Shown: positions 60,512 to 64,000 of the stretch, in pieces | Position numbering within the stretch: the first letter of the stretch is position 1 | Layout: each line of letters begins with the position of its first letter | NCBI GenBank assembly: GCA_900542945.1 | Contig: UQPI01000001.1 | Location: forward strand, 14,720 to 78,719 | Length of the DNA: 64,000 bases | Reading direction: 5' to 3' | Source: an uncultured Collinsella sp. | Lineage (GTDB): Bacteria; Actinomycetota; Coriobacteriia; Coriobacteriales; Coriobacteriaceae | Translations under genes and position numbers: made by a program | Notes under the pieces: model-generated | Database searches by the model: none | What the model saw: only the letters and a program-made list of their open reading frames with translations | What the model was told of the DNA's origin: nothing

Positions 60512-61450
60512 ATGACAGACATCGTCCACGTCGAAAACCTCGTTAAGCGCTACGACGACCTTATTGCGCTCGACCACTTTAACCTGAGTATCGCCCCCGG
60601 CGAGATCTTTGGCCTGCTGGGCCCCAACGGCTCGGGCAAGACCACGTCCATCAACTGCATCCTGCAGCTGCTCGCCTACGACAAAGGCACCATCGAGCTG
60701 TTCGGCGAGCCCATGAAGCCCGCCCGCTACGACCTCAAGCGCCGCATCGGCGTGGTGCCACAGCAGGTGGCGGTGTTCGACGAGCTCACGGTGCGCGAGA
60801 ACATCGACTATTTCTGCAGTCTTTACGTCAACGACCGCAAGCGCCGCCGTGCGCTCGTGGACGAGGCGATCGACTTTGTCGGTCTGGGCGACTTTGCCAA
60901 GTTCCGCCCCGGTAAGCTCTCGGGCGGCCTGGCGCGCCGGCTCAACATTGCCTGCGGCATCGCGCACAAGCCCGAGCTCATCTTCTTCGACGAGCCCACG
61001 GTGGCGGTCGACCCGCAGAGCCGCAACGCCATCCTGGAGGGCATCTGCCGTCTGCGCGACGAGGGCGCCACGGTGGTGTATACCAGCCATTACATGGAGG
61101 AAATCGAGCAAATCTGCAGCCGCATCATGATCATGGACGGCGGGCGCGTGCTGGCGCAGGGCACCAACGACGAGCTCAAGCGCATGATCCAGATGGGCGA
61201 GCGCGTGACCGTCGAGGTCGGCGCCGTCGAGGCCGCCACGGTCGAGCGCCTGCGCGGCCTCGAGCATGTGCTTTCGATCGAGCTGTCCGGCGGCGAACTC
61301 GTTTGCACCTGCGAGGCGAGCCCGCACAATCTGGTCGACATCCTTGACACGCTGCGCGCCGCCGATGTGGCGCTCGGCCGCGTGTGGAGCGAGCCGCCGA
61401 CCCTCAACGACGTGTTTCTCGAGATTACCGGCCGCGAGCTGCGCGACTAG
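60512..61450 (+). CDS. ABC-2 type exporter, ATP-binding protein
   Basis: The 312-residue ATPase of the DrrA/NatA type has Walker A GPNGSGKTTSI, signature LSGGLARRLNIACGI, Walker B ELIFFDEPTVAVDP and a switch His in YTSHYMEEIEQI. The C-terminal 90 residues are the extension seen in drug and lantibiotic exporters. ATG at 60512 follows AGAAGGGCC. It heads a three-gene unit with two membrane proteins and diverges from the two-component system. Confidence 0.93.
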   Translation: MTDIVHVENLVKRYDDLIALDHFNLSIAPGEIFGLLGPNGSGKTTSINCILQLLAYDKGTIELFGEPMKPARYDLKRRIGVVPQQVAVFDELTVRENIDYFCSLYVNDRKRRRALVDEAIDFVGLGDFAKFRPGKLSGGLARRLNIACGIAHKPELIFFDEPTVAVDPQSRNAILEGICRLRDEGATVVYTSHYMEEIEQICSRIMIMDGGRVLAQGTNDELKRMIQMGERVTVEVGAVEAATVERLRGLEHVLSIELSGGELVCTCEASPHNLVDILDTLRAADVALGRVWSEPPTLNDVFLEITGRELRD

Positions 61451-61459
61451 GGGGCGGCC

Positions 61460-62647
61460 ATGTTCAACACCATCATAACCACGGCCAAGACGCTATTGCG
61501 CCGGCCGAGCACATGGGTCTGGGGCGCGATCTTTCCCGTCGCGCTTTCAACGATGTTCATGTTTATGTTTGCGAACCTCAGCTCCGACGGCAAGATCGAC
61601 CCGGTGCCGGTAGCCGTTGTCGCTGACGAAGCCTGGGGCGCTTCGTCCTTTAAGGACGTGGCGACCTCGCTTGCCAGGGAGGGCGACGATCAACTGCTCG
61701 ATGTGAGCGAGTACGAAGACTTGGCTGCCGCGCGCAAGGCACTCAAGGCCGGCGAGGTCGCGGGCATCTATACGGTCGACGACGCGGGCACGCCCAAACT
61801 CACGTTGCTTTCGAGCTATGACGGCTCGCGTGCGTCGTCGGTACTCACCGACCGCAGCATCCTTGAAACGGTGGCAAGCTCGTATGCGCAAAATGCCGAG
61901 CTCATGGCCCAGATTGCTCAAGATGACCCGGCGGCGCTCGCCGACCCGGAGGCGGTTGCGCGCGCTCTGTCGCTCGAGGGCGGAATCCGTCGCGTGAGCC
62001 TGACGCGCACCACGCCCGACGGCACGACCATTTACTATTACGCGCTCTTTGGTCTGGTCGCGATGATGTCTGCCGAGTTTGCCGCCTTGAGCGTTGTCGA
62101 CCTGCAGCCCAATCTGTCGGGCCTCGGCGCGCGCCGCTGCGTGGGCGGCCTTTCCAAGACGGCGTCGCTGGCCGGCATCTTTGTCGGCTCGTGGCTGGTT
62201 TCCTTTGCCTCGATGGCGGTCGCGATTGGCTACGTGCGCCTGGTGGTCGGCGTCGACTTTGGCGGGCGCGAGGGGCTGTGCCTGCTGGGCGGCGCCGTGT
62301 CCGCGCTTGCCGCCACGGGCTTGGGACTCTTTGTGGGCACGCTTCCCGTTAAGGGCGGCAAGGCATCCAAGTCCGGCATCCTCACGGGCTTTGCCACCAC
62401 GTGCGCCCTGTTTGCCGGGCTCTACGGCGAGCCGGCGATGGCGCTTGCCGACGACGTCGCCCGCGCCTGCCCGGCCGAGTGCTGGCTCAACCCCGTCAAG
62501 CTCATCTGCGACATGTTCAACCGCCTGTATTTCTTTGAGGACCTGGGTCCCTTTGCCGTCCGCGCCGGCGCGCTCGTCCTGATGGCCCTGGTGTTTGTCG
62601 CCGCCGCTACGCTGATCTTTGGAAGGAGCCGCTATGAGCACCTTTAA
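61460..62647 (+). CDS. ABC-2 type exporter, membrane protein 1
   Basis: The 395-residue protein has one N-terminal membrane segment (WGAIFPVALSTMFMFMF), an extracellular domain at about residues 45-190, then five more membrane segments (YYYALFGLVAMMSAEFAALS). This is the layout of ABC2_membrane_3 permeases. Its end overlaps the next gene by 14 bases. The cargo is unknown; such units next to HisKA_3/NarL systems often export peptides or drugs. Confidence 0.9.
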   Translation: MFNTIITTAKTLLRRPSTWVWGAIFPVALSTMFMFMFANLSSDGKIDPVPVAVVADEAWGASSFKDVATSLAREGDDQLLDVSEYEDLAAARKALKAGEVAGIYTVDDAGTPKLTLLSSYDGSRASSVLTDRSILETVASSYAQNAELMAQIAQDDPAALADPEAVARALSLEGGIRRVSLTRTTPDGTTIYYYALFGLVAMMSAEFAALSVVDLQPNLSGLGARRCVGGLSKTASLAGIFVGSWLVSFASMAVAIGYVRLVVGVDFGGREGLCLLGGAVSALAATGLGLFVGTLPVKGGKASKSGILTGFATTCALFAGLYGEPAMALADDVARACPAECWLNPVKLICDMFNRLYFFEDLGPFAVRAGALVLMALVFVAAATLIFGRSRYEHL

Positions 62648-63839
62648 GACCGCGCTCCGCATGGCGCTCGCGCACCCGTTCTACCTGCTCATCTATACGG
62701 TGTTCATCTCGCTCATGGGCGTATTCATCGCGGCTTCGGTGAGCTGGAACTCGTCGCAGCTTACCGAGTACAAGCCCTACGACACCAACGTGATCGTGGT
62801 CGACCGCGACAATAGCGACCTTTCGCGGGCGCTTACCAAGCACCTGGGCTCACGCTTTGACCTGGTCACGGGCGTCGGCGACGACACATACGACCTTGCC
62901 GACGCGCTCTCGAAGAGCAACAGCGCCAAAGGCAGCGCCGACTGCGTGTTCTTTATCCCGGAGGGGTTTGAGGACGATCTTGTTGCAGCCGCCCGCGCGG
63001 GGGAGTCCCTGCCCAAGCTCGATGTGACCTACGGTGCCGGCACCATGGCGGCGGCGCTTTCGTCTGCCGAGGCCTCGCGGTGGATCTCGCTCGCGGGCGC
63101 TGCGGCCGCACTAGAGCCCGCTGCCTCCAACGGCGACGTCGCAAGGGCCGCCGAGCACGCGGCCGCAAAGCGCGCGGAGGTCCAGATCGAGCAGGTCAAG
63201 GTCGACTCGACTGCTGCTACCACGCTCGAGTCGTACTTCAACTTTGGCGCGTACGCGATCATCTCGTCGGTCATCGTGTCGGTGGGACTGGTGTTTTCGG
63301 GCATGAACGAGCCCGAGCGCGTGCGCCGCATGGATGCCAGCCCGGTCTCTGAGCGCCAGCGTTCGCTCGCTGTGTTCGCGGCCGCCGCCGTGCTCACCGT
63401 CTGCATCTGGCTCGTGTCGAGCATGATGGGCGTCGTGGGCTTTGCCAGCGCGGTTGCCGAGGTCGGCGTGGGTCGCGTGTGCCTGGCGCTGGCGGCAACG
63501 TTTGCCCTGGCGTGCACGCCGCTGGCCGTTGGCTTTACGCTGTCGAGCCTGGGCGCTCGCGAGGAGTTGCTCAACGGTGTGGGCAACTTGCTCGGCTTGC
63601 TCATGACGTTTTTGGGCGGCGCCTGGATGCCATTGTCGCTGATGGGTCCGGCCGTGCAGACGGCGGCGCACTTTGTGCCGACGTATTGGGTGAACGATGC
63701 GATCGGCAAGGCGCTTGCCTCGGACCTGACGTCTGCTGTGTTGGGCGACATCGCCTGCGACCTGGGCGTCACGGTGCTCTTTGCCGCGGCCATCGCCGCC
63801 GTAGGCCTAGCCCTCGCCTACAACAAATCCCGCGCCTAG
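62634..63839 (+). CDS. ABC-2 type exporter, membrane protein 2
   Basis: The 401-residue protein has the same layout as the first: an N-terminal span (FYLLIYTVFISLMGVFIAAS), an outside domain with DTNVIVVDRDNSDLS, and a C-terminal six-span block (NFGAYAIISSVIVSVGLVFSG, LGGAWMPLSLMGPAVQ, PTYWVNDAIGKAL). ATG at 62634 has GGAAGG seven bases upstream and lies inside the previous gene, so the two are translationally coupled, as expected for a heterodimer. Confidence 0.9.
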   Translation: MSTFKTALRMALAHPFYLLIYTVFISLMGVFIAASVSWNSSQLTEYKPYDTNVIVVDRDNSDLSRALTKHLGSRFDLVTGVGDDTYDLADALSKSNSAKGSADCVFFIPEGFEDDLVAAARAGESLPKLDVTYGAGTMAAALSSAEASRWISLAGAAAALEPAASNGDVARAAEHAAAKRAEVQIEQVKVDSTAATTLESYFNFGAYAIISSVIVSVGLVFSGMNEPERVRRMDASPVSERQRSLAVFAAAAVLTVCIWLVSSMMGVVGFASAVAEVGVGRVCLALAATFALACTPLAVGFTLSSLGAREELLNGVGNLLGLLMTFLGGAWMPLSLMGPAVQTAAHFVPTYWVNDAIGKALASDLTSAVLGDIACDLGVTVLFAAAIAAVGLALAYNKSRA

Positions 63840-63844
63840 CCACC

Positions 63845-63955
63845 TAGTCATTGGGGACAGTCTTTGCCGATTCGCCGGCAGGGCTGGCAGGGATTGTCCC
63901 AATATGTCGGCACTTGGGGACCACTCATTGGGGACAGACTTAAAATGAACTGCGT
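63845..63955. repeat. GGGGACAG repeat cluster at the right edge
   Basis: CATTGGGGACAGTC...GATTGTCCCAATA is followed by CACTTGGGGAC and by ACTCATTGGGGACAGACTTAAAATGA, a near copy of one arm of the palindrome at 8119-8183. No gene is visible after 63839. Confidence 0.7.
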
Positions 63956-64000
63956 CCCGAATCTTGGCCTTCTTTATTAGAAGCGAACACTAGGACGCTT

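Overview
The window looks like part of the chromosome of a gut coriobacterium, most likely Collinsella (C. aerofaciens group). The reasons are the fairly high GC content, dense core genes with AGGAGG-type ribosome sites, an Ech-type [NiFe] hydrogenase fitting an H2-producing fermenter, an ECF transporter, an NfnAB-like transhydrogenase, and many short palindromic repeats in the gaps. The genus is inferred; there is no rRNA gene here.

Layout. 1-800: 3' part of a CmpB-like membrane protein (minus strand). 1086-4703: purine genes purF, purM, purN. 4807-5655: a RelB/PIN toxin-antitoxin pair with a palindromic operator. 5721-8038: PTS IIA, a parvulin-type foldase, a YqeY protein. 8301-12000: a polar amino acid ABC importer and a cytidylate kinase-like protein. 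12460-15703 (minus): nfnB, nfnA, pth. 16055-17182 (minus): a putative nuclease gene bracketed by two 205-bp palindromes. 17635-20225 (minus): prs and glmU. 20419-23673: an ECF transporter. 24210-28434: xthA, a sirtuin, a folP-folK fusion and a degenerate BirA-like protein. 28687-29883: an AAA/DUF4143 ATPase between identical palindromes. 29970-31016: coaX and an initiator tRNA. 31385-33415: a flavin/Fe-S ene-reductase. 33509-34953: a second DUF4143 ATPase behind a 23-bp-periodic repeat array. 35575-49352: three single-pass membrane proteins followed by a 3635-residue secreted beta-rich protein. 49416-51132: an AlbA_2/ATPase/winged-helix gene between 88-bp direct repeats. 51423: an orphan IS3-type OrfA. 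52075-57758: Ech hydrogenase in five genes. 58544-60315 (minus): a NarL-type two-component system, divergent from an ABC-2 exporter at 60512-63839.

How the parts work together. purF/M/N, prs, folP-folK, coaX and glmU supply nucleotide, cofactor and wall precursors. Prs makes the PRPP that PurF uses. NfnAB and Ech are the redox and energy modules: Nfn couples ferredoxin/NADH/NADPH, and Ech couples ferredoxin oxidation to H2 release and ion pumping.

The most unusual content is of two kinds. First, the four-gene surface cluster at 35575-49352 resembles no standard adhesin locus: it has no sortase motif, no secretion gene and no recognised anchor. Second, four unrelated 'orphan' genes (putative PD-(D/E)XK nuclease, two AAA/DUF4143 ATPases, AlbA_2 protein) each sit beside or between their own dedicated repeat or palindrome. 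Several further families of palindromes without genes fill the intergenic gaps, and one lies in frame inside the ECF ATPase gene. Family names come from recognising motifs by eye; no database search was run.
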